Positions 1-7,501 of a stretch of DNA of 64,000 bases are shown piece by piece. The stretch's first letter is position 1. Each line of letters begins with the position of its first letter. The stretch lies in NCBI GenBank assembly GCA_963718315.1, contig CAVQZC010000013.1, forward strand, positions 434,001 to 498,000, written 5' to 3'. Made by a program: the position numbers and the translations under genes. A model generated the notes under the pieces. The model was not told the origin of the DNA, did no database searches, and saw only the letters and a program-made list of their open reading frames with translations. This DNA comes from CAVQZC01 sp963718315 (GTDB taxonomy: Bacteria; Actinomycetota; Thermoleophilia; Gaiellales; JAICJC01).

Positions 1-122
1 CCACCTTCGCCGCGGTCCGAAACGGCGAGGTACCCAAATCACTGGGCTCCTGAATGATCCGACTCCGGCGAACCTGTGTCAACCGTCTCGACCAAATCCG
101 CACGTGACCTATTCAGGCCATA

Positions 123-875
123 TCACAGACGACCTGCGTCAACTATCCGCTGCAGGAACTGCCGGGTGCGCTCCTCGCGGGGGTTGGAGAAGATCTCCGC
201 GGGCGGTCCCTGCTCCAACAGCACCCCGTTGTCCAGGAAGCAGACGCGATGTGCGATGTCCCGCGCGAACCCCATCTCGTGCGTGGCGATCACCATCGTC
301 ATGCCCTCGGCAGCAAGCTCCCGGATCACGTTCAGCACCTCTGCGACCAGCTCCGGGTCGAGTGCGCTCGTGACCTCGTCCAGCAGCATGATCCGCGGCC
401 GCATGGCCAGCGCGCGGACGATCGCAACCCGCTGCTGCTGGCCGCCCGACAGGCGGTCGGGGTATTCCGCGGCCTTGTCCGCAAGGCCGAACCGCTCCAG
501 CAGCTCCGTGGCGTTCGCCTCGGCTTCACGGCGTGACTGGCCGAGAACCTTGCGGGGCGCCAGCGTCACGTTGCGCATCACCGACATGTGCGGGAACAGG
601 TTGAACGCCTGGAAGACGATCCCGATCTCGCGCCGGATCTGGTTCACCTTCACGCCCTCGCCCGTGATCTCGTCGCCGTGGACGATGATCCTGCCGCTGG
701 TCACCGGCTCGGTCAGGTTGATGCAGCGAAGCAGCGTCGACTTGCCGGAGCCGGAGGCGCCGATCAGGCACACCACCTCGTGCTCGGCGACCGACAGGTC
801 GATGCCCTTCAGCACCTCCGTGTTCCCGTAGCTCTTGTGGAGATCCTCGATCCGGAGCGCCGCCGGCTGCTCCAT
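123..875 (-). CDS. Polar amino acid ABC importer, ATP-binding subunit
   Basis: Energises uptake of an amino acid at the cytoplasmic face of the importer encoded with the next two genes. The 250-residue product has a Walker A GASGSGKST near residue 39, the ABC signature LSGGQQQRVA, a Walker B IMLLDEVTSALD and the switch histidine in ATHEMGF, all in the usual order and at the usual length for the GlnQ/HisP family. The start codon shares one base with the permease stop (TGATG), so translation is probably coupled. The substrate cannot be read from this subunit. It is the last gene of the three-gene operon. Confidence 0.93.
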   Translation of the reverse strand: MEQPAALRIEDLHKSYGNTEVLKGIDLSVAEHEVVCLIGASGSGKSTLLRCINLTEPVTSGRIIVHGDEITGEGVKVNQIRREIGIVFQAFNLFPHMSVMRNVTLAPRKVLGQSRREAEANATELLERFGLADKAAEYPDRLSGGQQQRVAIVRALAMRPRIMLLDEVTSALDPELVAEVLNVIRELAAEGMTMVIATHEMGFARDIAHRVCFLDNGVLLEQGPPAEIFSNPREERTRQFLQRIVDAGRL

Positions 876-1669
876 CAGCCGGCCGCCTGGGTGCGCCGCC
901 GGTCACGCTTGACGAGGTAGTCGACCAGCCGGGTGAACGGAATCGTGATCGCGATGAACAGCAGCCCCGCCACCGTCAGCCCACTCAGGTTGTAGGTCAC
1001 GTTGGCGTAGTCCTGGGCGGCCTGGAGGGCCTCGATCACGCCGATGAAGAACACCAGCGCGGTGTCCTTCTGGAGGCCGATGAAGTCGTTCACCAGGGGT
1101 GGGATCACCCGCCGCACCGCCTGGGGCAGGATCACGAAGCGAAGCGTCTGGCTGTAGCTCAGGCCCAGCGAGCGGGCAGCCGCCGTCTGGCTCTGGTGCA
1201 CCGACTCGATCCCGGCCCGGTAGACCTCCGCGACATAGGCCGAGTAGACGAGGGTCAGCGTCACCACCCCGTACGTGAACGGCGACTGGGTCGAGATCAC
1301 CGACAGGCCCAGCGACGGGAAGCCGAGGCCGATGAAGATCGCAACCAGGATGGTCGGCAGCCCGCGGAAGACGTCGGTGTAGACGATCGCGACAACGCGC
1401 AGCGGAAATGCCGCCGGGCCGGGGAGCCCGCGCAGGATGGCCACACCGAGGGCGCAGATCAGCACCAGCACCTCGGCGATCGCCATCATCTTGAGATTGA
1501 TCTTGAAGCCGTCCCAGACGGACGGCAGCGCCGCCCGCATGTCGTGGACGCTGAAGAGGCCCTCGTGGAGGTTATGGATGCCCGGCGCGGTGAGCAGCAG
1601 GACCGCAATGACGACGAGGAAGACAACGGTGCTCGCCGTCGAGATCCAGAACCCGCGGCTTCGCAGCAT
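875..1669 (-). CDS. Polar amino acid ABC importer, permease subunit
   Basis: Membrane subunit (264 residues) of the HisM/GlnP family. An N-terminal helix (about residues 10-30) is followed by a loop and then by the permease core with four to five hydrophobic segments. The cytoplasmic coupling loop is visible as SLGLSYSQTLRFVILPQA, the EAA-type motif that contacts the ATPase. It lies between the binding-protein gene (19-base gap) and the ATPase gene (one-base overlap), so the three make one transport operon. Only one permease gene is present, which suggests a homodimeric channel. Confidence 0.92.
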   Translation of the reverse strand: MLRSRGFWISTASTVVFLVVIAVLLLTAPGIHNLHEGLFSVHDMRAALPSVWDGFKINLKMMAIAEVLVLICALGVAILRGLPGPAAFPLRVVAIVYTDVFRGLPTILVAIFIGLGFPSLGLSVISTQSPFTYGVVTLTLVYSAYVAEVYRAGIESVHQSQTAAARSLGLSYSQTLRFVILPQAVRRVIPPLVNDFIGLQKDTALVFFIGVIEALQAAQDYANVTYNLSGLTVAGLLFIAITIPFTRLVDYLVKRDRRRTQAAG

Positions 1670-1687
1670 CGCGCGTCGCCTCCTGGG

Positions 1688-2524
1688 CTACTGGAGCGTC
1701 GGTATGGCGAGATCCTTGGCGAACCACTTCTTCTGAAGCGCCTCCAAGGAGCCGTCCGCCTTCATTGCGGCCAGCGCCTGGTTGACCTGGTCGCGGAGCG
1801 GGTTGCCCTTCGCAAACACGATGCCGAGATGCTCGCCGGTCTGGATCTGGCCGACGGCCTCGAGCTTGCCCTTCGACTTCGACACCGCGTCCTCGACGAT
1901 CGGCAGGTCGTTCAGCTCGGCGTCGCAGACTCCGGCGATGACGGCCTCGTTCGCCAGTGGCGTCGACGGGTACTCCAGCGGCGCCTTGTCGGGCTGGATC
2001 GTGTTCTTGATGTAGTCCAGGTCGGTCGTCTTGGACTGGGCGCAGAGCTGCAGCTTCTTGAGGTCGGCGATGCTGGTGACGTTCGCTCCCTTACCGGACT
2101 TGGAGACCAGCACACCGGCGTTCGTGTCCAGGTAGGAGTCGCTGAAGTCGACGACCTGGGCCCGCTGCGGCGTCACGGTGAAGTCGTCGATGTCCATGTC
2201 CCACTGCTTGGGCCCAGGGAATACAACCTTGCCGAACGGGACGTGCATCCACTTGATGTCGCTCTGCTGAAGGCCCAGCTTCTTGACGATGTCCTCCACC
2301 ACCGAGATCTCGAACCCGGTCGGGTGCGACATCGGCGGGATCTGGAAGGGCGGACCGTACGGCTCGATGCCGACCGTGATCTGCCCCGGCGTCAGCAGGT
2401 GCAGGCTGGCGGTGGTGGAGCCGGAGCTGTTCTGGCCCGAGCTGGAACCGGAGCTGGAGCTCGAACCGCAGCCGGCGGCCGTCGCGGCGACGACCAGGGC
2501 CAGGGAGCAGAGAAGAATTCGCAT
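1688..2524 (-). CDS. Amino acid ABC importer, substrate-binding lipoprotein
   Basis: First gene of the transporter operon. The N-terminus is a lipoprotein signal peptide with lipobox TAAGC at about residues 15-19, so the mature 260-residue protein is probably tethered outside the membrane. A serine/glycine-rich linker follows, then a family 3 solute-binding fold: the start of the domain (PGQITVGIEPYGPPFQIPP), a middle part with DFTVTPQRAQVVDFSDSY, and a C-terminal part ending QKKWFAKDLAIPTLQ. The family binds polar amino acids; which one is not evident. A LysR gene lies 81 bases upstream on the same strand and could control it. Confidence 0.9.
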   Translation of the reverse strand: MRILLCSLALVVAATAAGCGSSSSSGSSSGQNSSGSTTASLHLLTPGQITVGIEPYGPPFQIPPMSHPTGFEISVVEDIVKKLGLQQSDIKWMHVPFGKVVFPGPKQWDMDIDDFTVTPQRAQVVDFSDSYLDTNAGVLVSKSGKGANVTSIADLKKLQLCAQSKTTDLDYIKNTIQPDKAPLEYPSTPLANEAVIAGVCDAELNDLPIVEDAVSKSKGKLEAVGQIQTGEHLGIVFAKGNPLRDQVNQALAAMKADGSLEALQKKWFAKDLAIPTLQ

Positions 2525-2605
2525 GATTTCGGGCCTCGGGTACGGGGGCGGGAGGCACTCGAACCTACCACACGGGCGGGGATTTCCCGGTCAGTCGGTG
2601 GGGAA

Positions 2606-3568
2606 TCAGACCGCGCTGACGGTGACGCTATGCGCGACAACCTCGGGCAGCGCCAGCGACAGATCCTCGCAGACCTGCCCGGCGAGAGCCACGAACTCCT
2701 GCGCGGCGCCCGAGCGGACGCGGTCGCGGTGCCAGGCGATGGCGATCACCCGGGGCGGGACGCGTGGGCCGAGGTCGACCGTCGTCGTGCGGCGATCGCC
2801 TCCGACGGCCAGGAGCGGCATCATCGCCACCCCCATCCCGGCGGCGACCATCGCCTGCACGGTGCCGTTGTCGTCGGAGCGGAAGACGACCTGCGGCTCG
2901 ATGCCGCGCATCCGTAGCGCGTTCTCGAGATGGTTTGCTGCTCGGCAGGTCCGGAACCCGATCATCGGCAGCTCGGAGAGATCGCGGCGGGTAGGGATGC
3001 CCGACGTGCCGGCCAGCGGGTGCCCTTCGGGGACGACCAGGACGTAGGGATCGCGGGCCAGCTCGACGCCCTCGAACGGCCCCTCCGCGAGCGGCATGGC
3101 GACGAACGACAGGTCGACCTCGCCCTGCTCGAGCAGCTCGAACAACGCGTCGTCCTCGGCCTCGGTCAGCTGGACGTTGATGTGTGGGCATGCCTGGTGG
3201 TAGCGACGCATCAGCTCGGGCAGGATCCGCGTGCCGACGCTCTGGTAGGTGCCCACCCGCAGCGTGCCCGCCGTGCCGTCGGAGAGCAGGGCCAGGTCGG
3301 CCTGGGCGGCCCGCAGCCGCGCCACGATCGCGTTGGCATGCACCAGCAGCACGTTGCCGGCCTCGGTCATGGAGACCGGACGCGGGCCGCCGGGACGCTC
3401 CACGAGCTTGTCTCCGACGATCTTCTCGAGGGTCTGAATCTGCTGCGAAACGGCCGACTGGGTATACCCAAGGCGGACAGCAGCTTTGTTGAAGCTGCCT
3501 TCTTCGGCAACCGCTTGAAGAGCCCGCAAATGGCGGAGATCGAGGTTCAGAAGTCGATCAGGATCCAT
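2606..3568 (-). CDS. LysR-family transcriptional regulator
   Basis: 320-residue DNA-binding regulator. An N-terminal winged helix-turn-helix is seen from LDLRHLRALQAVAEEGSF through the recognition helix YTQSAVSQQIQTLEKIVG; a two-lobed effector domain fills the rest. I start at the ATG at 3566-3568, which places the helix-turn-helix at the family's normal distance from the N-terminus; an upstream in-frame ATG at 3634 would add 22 residues without family resemblance. It lies upstream of the amino acid importer on the same strand. Control of that importer is inference from position. Confidence 0.9.
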   Translation of the reverse strand: MDPDRLLNLDLRHLRALQAVAEEGSFNKAAVRLGYTQSAVSQQIQTLEKIVGDKLVERPGGPRPVSMTEAGNVLLVHANAIVARLRAAQADLALLSDGTAGTLRVGTYQSVGTRILPELMRRYHQACPHINVQLTEAEDDALFELLEQGEVDLSFVAMPLAEGPFEGVELARDPYVLVVPEGHPLAGTSGIPTRRDLSELPMIGFRTCRAANHLENALRMRGIEPQVVFRSDDNGTVQAMVAAGMGVAMMPLLAVGGDRRTTTVDLGPRVPPRVIAIAWHRDRVRSGAAQEFVALAGQVCEDLSLALPEVVAHSVTVSAV

Positions 3569-3627
3569 AATCGATATGAACGATAACTGGATTTGTGCTA
3601 ATCGACAAGTCTGCCGACAATACGGGT

Positions 3628-3756
3628 ATGGCACTGCTCATCCTCATCATCCTCCTCTTCATTGCTGGCCCGCTGGCACTGGTGACCGGGGTCGACTCGC
3701 GCGATCACGACACGCGCAACGTGCGGCACTGGTTCCCCACCGACCGGCGCAGCTGA
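3628..3756 (+). CDS. Small single-span membrane protein, 42 residues
   Basis: A short frame divergent from the LysR gene. The ATG at 3628 opens a run of about 20 hydrophobic residues (one membrane helix beginning MALLILIILLFIAGP) and then a polar tail with DSRDHDTRN and RHWFPTDRRS before TGA. There is no Shine-Dalgarno; a GACAAT hexamer ends 6 bases before the ATG with TTGTGC 17 bases further up, as for leaderless transcripts. My recollection is that short proteins with a helix, then DSR, then a tryptophan-proline tail occur in actinobacteria, but no function is known to me. Confidence 0.55.
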   Translation: MALLILIILLFIAGPLALVTGVDSRDHDTRNVRHWFPTDRRS

Positions 3757-3831
3757 AGAGCGAGGCCATAGCGCCCAGCGGCGCACCCGCTGCCCGAGCT
3801 CACGGGAAGTCGATCTCTAGACTGACACCTC

Positions 3832-4521
3832 GTGGACTGGCGAGAGCGGCGGGCATTCCTGCGGGTCGAGACAGAGGTCGACGTCACTGCGAGCCTTCTC
3901 GCAGAGGACGGCACCCGTGGAGAGGCATTCAACGGCCGCACAGCCGATCTCTCGGCGGGCGGTCTGCGGCTCCGGACGCGAACGGCGCTCCGCACGGGTG
4001 ATGTGCTCTGGCTGGAGCTCACGGTGGAGCAGCCGCGGATCCTTGTGTTCAGCCGCGCGGCGGTCGTCCGCGTCGAGACCGAATCGTACGGCGTGCGCTT
4101 CGACGACCTCGACGAGTACGTCCAGCAGCGGCTGGTGCGCTGGGTCTACGGGCAGGACCGCCGGCTTGCCGATCGCCAGGCGCAGGCGCGGATTCCAGTG
4201 CGGGTGCGAGCGGTGATCCGGCCGAGCGGCGACGGCGGACGCGAGTTCGCAGCTCCGACCGTGGACATCTCCGCCGACGGGATCTGGATCGCCAGCAACC
4301 GGTTGCTGGCCATGGGGGCCGCCGTCGAGGTGGCTCTGGAGCTGGAGCAGGACGGTGAGCCCTTCAGCGCGCCGGCAACGGTGGAGGGCATCGAGGAGGG
4401 CGTGCAGGGGCACCGGTTCGGCTACTGGCTGCAGTTCCAGGGGCTGACATTCGTGCGACAGCGCGAACTGGTAGAGCGTGCGATCGGCGTGGAGCACGAC
4501 CAGAAGCCTCCCCCAAGCTAG
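3832..4521 (+). CDS. Tandem PilZ-domain protein, predicted c-di-GMP receptor
   Basis: 229 residues from a GTG start. Two PilZ domains lie in series. The first carries RAFLR (about residue 7) and DLSAGG (about residue 42). The second carries RIPVR (about residue 122) and DISADG (about residue 145). Both therefore keep the RxxxR and (D/N)xSxxG elements that contact cyclic di-GMP. Most PilZ proteins have one such domain, often with a YcgR-type partner domain, so two intact copies suggest binding of more than one dimer or cooperative sensing. The CYTH-CHAD gene begins 11 bases downstream, so the two are probably co-transcribed. Confidence 0.85.
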   Translation: MDWRERRAFLRVETEVDVTASLLAEDGTRGEAFNGRTADLSAGGLRLRTRTALRTGDVLWLELTVEQPRILVFSRAAVVRVETESYGVRFDDLDEYVQQRLVRWVYGQDRRLADRQAQARIPVRVRAVIRPSGDGGREFAAPTVDISADGIWIASNRLLAMGAAVEVALELEQDGEPFSAPATVEGIEEGVQGHRFGYWLQFQGLTFVRQRELVERAIGVEHDQKPPPS

Positions 4522-4532
4522 GATTTTCGCCC

Positions 4533-5966
4533 GTGCGTCAGACCCTGGAACGTGAGATCAAGCTGCGAGCCGAGACCGGCTTCGCACTACCGGACTTCCC
4601 GGGTGAGCCGCTTCGCGAGCGCAGGTTCACGTCGACCTACCACGACACCCGCGACATGCGCCTGGCGGCGGCCGGCATCACCCTTCGGCACCGCAGCGAG
4701 GAGGGGTCGGGACTGTGGCAGCTGAAGCTGCCCCACGCCAAGGGCCGTCTGGAGCTGGAGCTGGTCGGCAACGCGAAAGCGCCGCCACCGTCGATGCGCG
4801 ACCTGATCGCCGGCGTCATCGGCCGACGGGCGTTACTACCGGTGGCGACGCTCGAGACGCGGCGCCGCGGCCTGCGCGTGTTCGGCGGCGGCGTCCAGCT
4901 GGCCGACGTGGTGATGGACGAGGTCACCGTCGCCGGAGACGGCGCAGTGCTGCAGCGGTTCGAGGAGCTCGAGGTGGAGCTGATCGACGGCGACCTCGAG
5001 GAGCTCGATCGGATCCAGCAGGCGTTGCGCGAGGCAGGCGCGCACGACACGGACGACCGTCCCAAGCTGTTCCAGGCGCTCGGGCTCGAGCGCACCCGGC
5101 CGGTTCCCATGGCCCCCGAGGCCACCCCGCTCGAGCACCTGGCGGCGATGCTGGTCGCGCAGGAGCGCGAGATCATCACCCACGATCCGGGAACGCGGCT
5201 GGGCACCGACCCCGAGGATCTGCACCAGCACCGGGTCGCCGTCCGCAGGCTGCGGGCGCTGCTGCGGGCAGCCGAGCCGATGCTCGACAGCGAATGGGCC
5301 GAGGCCCTTCGCCGCGAGCTCCGCGGAGTCGGACGGGCGCTCGGCGCCGTTCGCGACCTCGACGTGCTGCTCGAGCACCTCGAGGACGTGGGCGAGGAGC
5401 TGGAACTTCAGGACGACGAGGCGTTCCAGCGCGTCATCGGCGTCTTCGAGGCGCGCCGCTCCCACGCCCGGGCCGTGATGCTCGACGAGCTCCGCAAGCC
5501 GGCCTACGCGCTGCTGCTCGACCGGCTGGAGCGTGAGCTGCCCGATCCGCATGCCTCCGGCGAGAGCGTGCCGCTGGCGGAGATCGCCGGCGACGAGCAC
5601 CGCGCCCTGGTCAAGACGATGCGTAAGCTCGGCGACGATCCCGAGGACGACGTCCTGCACGCAGCCCGAATCAGGGTCAAGCACGCCCGCTACGCCGCCG
5701 AGCTGGCCCAGCCCGCCGTCGGCCGGCCTGCCTCCCGCTACATCAACGGCGCCAAGCGCCTGCAGGACATCCTCGGCGACCACCAGGACGCCACTGTCGC
5801 CCGCGCGGAGCTGAAGGGGGTCGCGAAGCTGCTGGACGACCCGGAGGTGAGCGACGTCGTGAAGCGCCTCCGCAGGTACGAGAAGCAGCGCAAGAAGGAC
5901 TCCCGCGAGGCGTACCCGGCCGCGTGGGAAGAGCTCCAGGCTCGCGGCGACGCCGCCTGGGGCTAG
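4533..5966 (+). CDS. CYTH-CHAD domain protein, polyphosphate associated
   Basis: 477 residues from GTG. The N-terminal CYTH (triphosphate tunnel metalloenzyme) domain has the metal and phosphate motif EREIKL (ExExK) at about residues 5-10 and runs to about residue 190. The C-terminal CHAD domain (about 205-470) has the conserved basic helices HRVAVRRLRALLRAAEP and HAARIRVKHARYAAEL. CHAD domains bind polyphosphate granules; CYTH domains can hydrolyse triphosphate or short polyphosphate. The polyphosphate kinase and exopolyphosphatase genes lie 0.5-1.5 kb away on the other strand, which supports a polyphosphate role. The last bases overlap the convergent membrane-protein gene. Confidence 0.9.
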   Translation: MRQTLEREIKLRAETGFALPDFPGEPLRERRFTSTYHDTRDMRLAAAGITLRHRSEEGSGLWQLKLPHAKGRLELELVGNAKAPPPSMRDLIAGVIGRRALLPVATLETRRRGLRVFGGGVQLADVVMDEVTVAGDGAVLQRFEELEVELIDGDLEELDRIQQALREAGAHDTDDRPKLFQALGLERTRPVPMAPEATPLEHLAAMLVAQEREIITHDPGTRLGTDPEDLHQHRVAVRRLRALLRAAEPMLDSEWAEALRRELRGVGRALGAVRDLDVLLEHLEDVGEELELQDDEAFQRVIGVFEARRSHARAVMLDELRKPAYALLLDRLERELPDPHASGESVPLAEIAGDEHRALVKTMRKLGDDPEDDVLHAARIRVKHARYAAELAQPAVGRPASRYINGAKRLQDILGDHQDATVARAELKGVAKLLDDPEVSDVVKRLRRYEKQRKKDSREAYPAAWEELQARGDAAWG

Positions 5967-6433
5967 CTCTCACGCGCCGGCGCAGCCGCGCCTAGCCTCC
6001 AGACCAGCTGGGCGGTGCCGGTTCCGATAAGCACAGACGCAAACGGGGCCAGGACCATCAGCAGAAGCGGAACCCAGCTCCGGATGTCCTCCGCAACGAA
6101 GAGGCCGGCCCAGAGCAGTCCGTGGAACGTGGCGGCAGTCGCCACCAGGCCGATCAGGACTGCCGGAAACGGGATCGTGTCCTCTCGGTTGTAGAGCAGT
6201 ATGGCCACGACCGTCAGCCACGCTGCGGACAACACGATCAACGAGATGACGGAATGCGAGGCCGGCTCCGGACCGGAGCAGCTGTTCGCTGTCTCGCCGC
6301 AGACGCCGCTGAACGCGTAGGAGGCCGTGATGAAGAACCCGATCGGCACCGCGATCACGCCAACCCCGATCGAGACCCAGACCAGAGGCCAGTAGATGCG
6401 GCCTCTGCGCTGGCTGGGAGCCTCATCCTTCAT
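5963..6433 (-). CDS. Four-helix membrane protein of unknown function
   Basis: I choose the ATG at 6431-6433 (product 156 residues, beginning MKDEAPSQRRGR) because a -35/-10 pair sits immediately upstream; a longer frame reaches 6469 but would begin inside that promoter. Four hydrophobic segments can be seen: WPLVWVSIGVGVIAVPIGFF, an SLIVLSAAWLTVVAILL stretch, a VLIGLVATAATFHGLLWAGL stretch and a final LLLMVLAPFASVLIG stretch. The loop between helices one and two holds two cysteines (GVCGETANSC). I recognise no family. It converges on the CYTH-CHAD gene with a four-base overlap. Confidence 0.65.
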   Translation of the reverse strand: MKDEAPSQRRGRIYWPLVWVSIGVGVIAVPIGFFITASYAFSGVCGETANSCSGPEPASHSVISLIVLSAAWLTVVAILLYNREDTIPFPAVLIGLVATAATFHGLLWAGLFVAEDIRSWVPLLLMVLAPFASVLIGTGTAQLVWRLGAAAPARES

Positions 6434-6437
6434 ACCC

Positions 6438-6469
6438 TCCACGCTATATCGCGTGGACGCTATTGTCAA
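6438..6469 (-). promoter_or_regulatory. Promoter with overlapping inverted repeat for the four-helix protein
   Basis: Read on the minus strand, TTGACA (6464-6469) is followed after 17 bases by TAGCGT (6441-6446), a TANNNT -10. The ATG follows 7 bases after the -10, so the transcript may be leaderless. A perfect inverted repeat, TCCACGC, six bases, GCGTGGA (6438-6457), covers the -10 and part of the spacer and could be a repressor operator. This is the closest match to a housekeeping promoter that I noticed in the window. Confidence 0.55.
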
Positions 6470-6513
6470 GGCGCAGCGGCGCCCATCTGGGGGTCGACAC
6501 CCAAAGCTGCCGG

Positions 6514-7401
6514 CTACGCCGCGCGCTGCGCCGAGAGCAGCTCGGCGGCAATGCCTTCGCGGAGACCGCCGCGGGCGACCTCGAACGGGACGCCGAGCAC
6601 GCGCTGGGTCTCGGAGAGGATGATCGCCCCGGCCATCAGCGTGCGGGCGCGGCGGGGGTCGATGCCGTGCTTACGGGCGATCTTCGCCGAGGAGCGGTCG
6701 GTCAGCATGGTGATCGCCCGCTCCAGCTCCTCGTGGCCGAGCCGCCGGCCGACCAGCTTGCGCATCGCGCGGGCGCTGCCGCCGGTCGCGAGCGCCACGC
6801 CGATGGGCGGGACGTCGAGCACCGACAGCTCGCGGCGGGCCTCGGCCCGGGCGGCCCGCACCGCCCGCCGGCCGGGCGCATCCTGCGACAGGTGCCGGCT
6901 GGACAGCCGCAGCGAGCCGATCTCGAACGAGTCGACCCAGTCAGGGTCGAAGCCGGGCGTTCCGACCGCGAGCTCGGTCGATCCACCGCCGACGTCGCAG
7001 ACCGCGACCAGCGTGCCTTCGAGACCCTCCGCCGCGGCGATCGCGCCGCGATAGGCGAACACGCCCTCGTGCTCCGGCGACAGCACCCTGGGCCGGACGC
7101 CGACGGCGCCCTCGAGCATCTTCAGCAGGGCATCGGCATTTGCGCTCTGCCGGCCGGGCGCGGTGACCACGACCTCCAGTTGCTCGCAGCCGATGCTGCG
7201 GGCGTGGCGGGCATACTCGCGCGCCCGCTCAGTCGCCTCCGAAAGCTTGCCGCTGGGGATCCGTCCGCGCCGCTCGATCACCTCGCCGAGGCCGACCAGC
7301 GCACGCTCTTCGTGCACGGTCGTGATCCGGCCGTCGGGGCCGATCGCCGCAGCCAGAAGGCGAACGGTATTCGAGCCCACATCGATAATCCCGATCCGCA
7401 C
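6514..7401 (-). CDS. ppx: Ppx/GppA-family phosphatase (exopolyphosphatase)
   Basis: Hydrolyses terminal phosphate from polyphosphate, or pppGpp. I start at the GTG at 7399-7401 so that the protein (295 residues) opens with the ASKHA phosphate loop IGIIDVGSNTVRLL, as is normal for the family; the open frame extends 64 codons further upstream without resemblance. A second nucleotide loop is VAVCDVGGGSTELAVG (about residue 125). The C-terminal HD-type extension of long Ppx proteins is absent, so this is the short form common in actinobacteria. It lies 100 bases downstream of ppk on the same strand, and the two probably form an operon that sets polyphosphate level. Confidence 0.9.
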   Translation of the reverse strand: MRIGIIDVGSNTVRLLAAAIGPDGRITTVHEERALVGLGEVIERRGRIPSGKLSEATERAREYARHARSIGCEQLEVVVTAPGRQSANADALLKMLEGAVGVRPRVLSPEHEGVFAYRGAIAAAEGLEGTLVAVCDVGGGSTELAVGTPGFDPDWVDSFEIGSLRLSSRHLSQDAPGRRAVRAARAEARRELSVLDVPPIGVALATGGSARAMRKLVGRRLGHEELERAITMLTDRSSAKIARKHGIDPRRARTLMAGAIILSETQRVLGVPFEVARGGLREGIAAELLSAQRAA

Positions 7402-7501
7402 AACTCCATTGTGCTGCGCGGATCGGATATCACCTGCCCCAAGTAGGAGAAAGGTTGGTGAACGTTCGGAAAATGTCCTGCAAACGCAGGTTCCGAACTC
7501 G

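Noticed and set aside
3..53. Possible 3' end of a plus-strand gene ending NGEVPKSLGS at the left edge
   Set aside because: Only 16 codons are visible before the TGA at 51-53; too short to support a call.
1196..2917. Long plus-strand open frame of 573 codons across the transporter and LysR genes
   Set aside because: It is antisense to three clear genes and rich in Arg, His and Gln, a typical GC-rich shadow.
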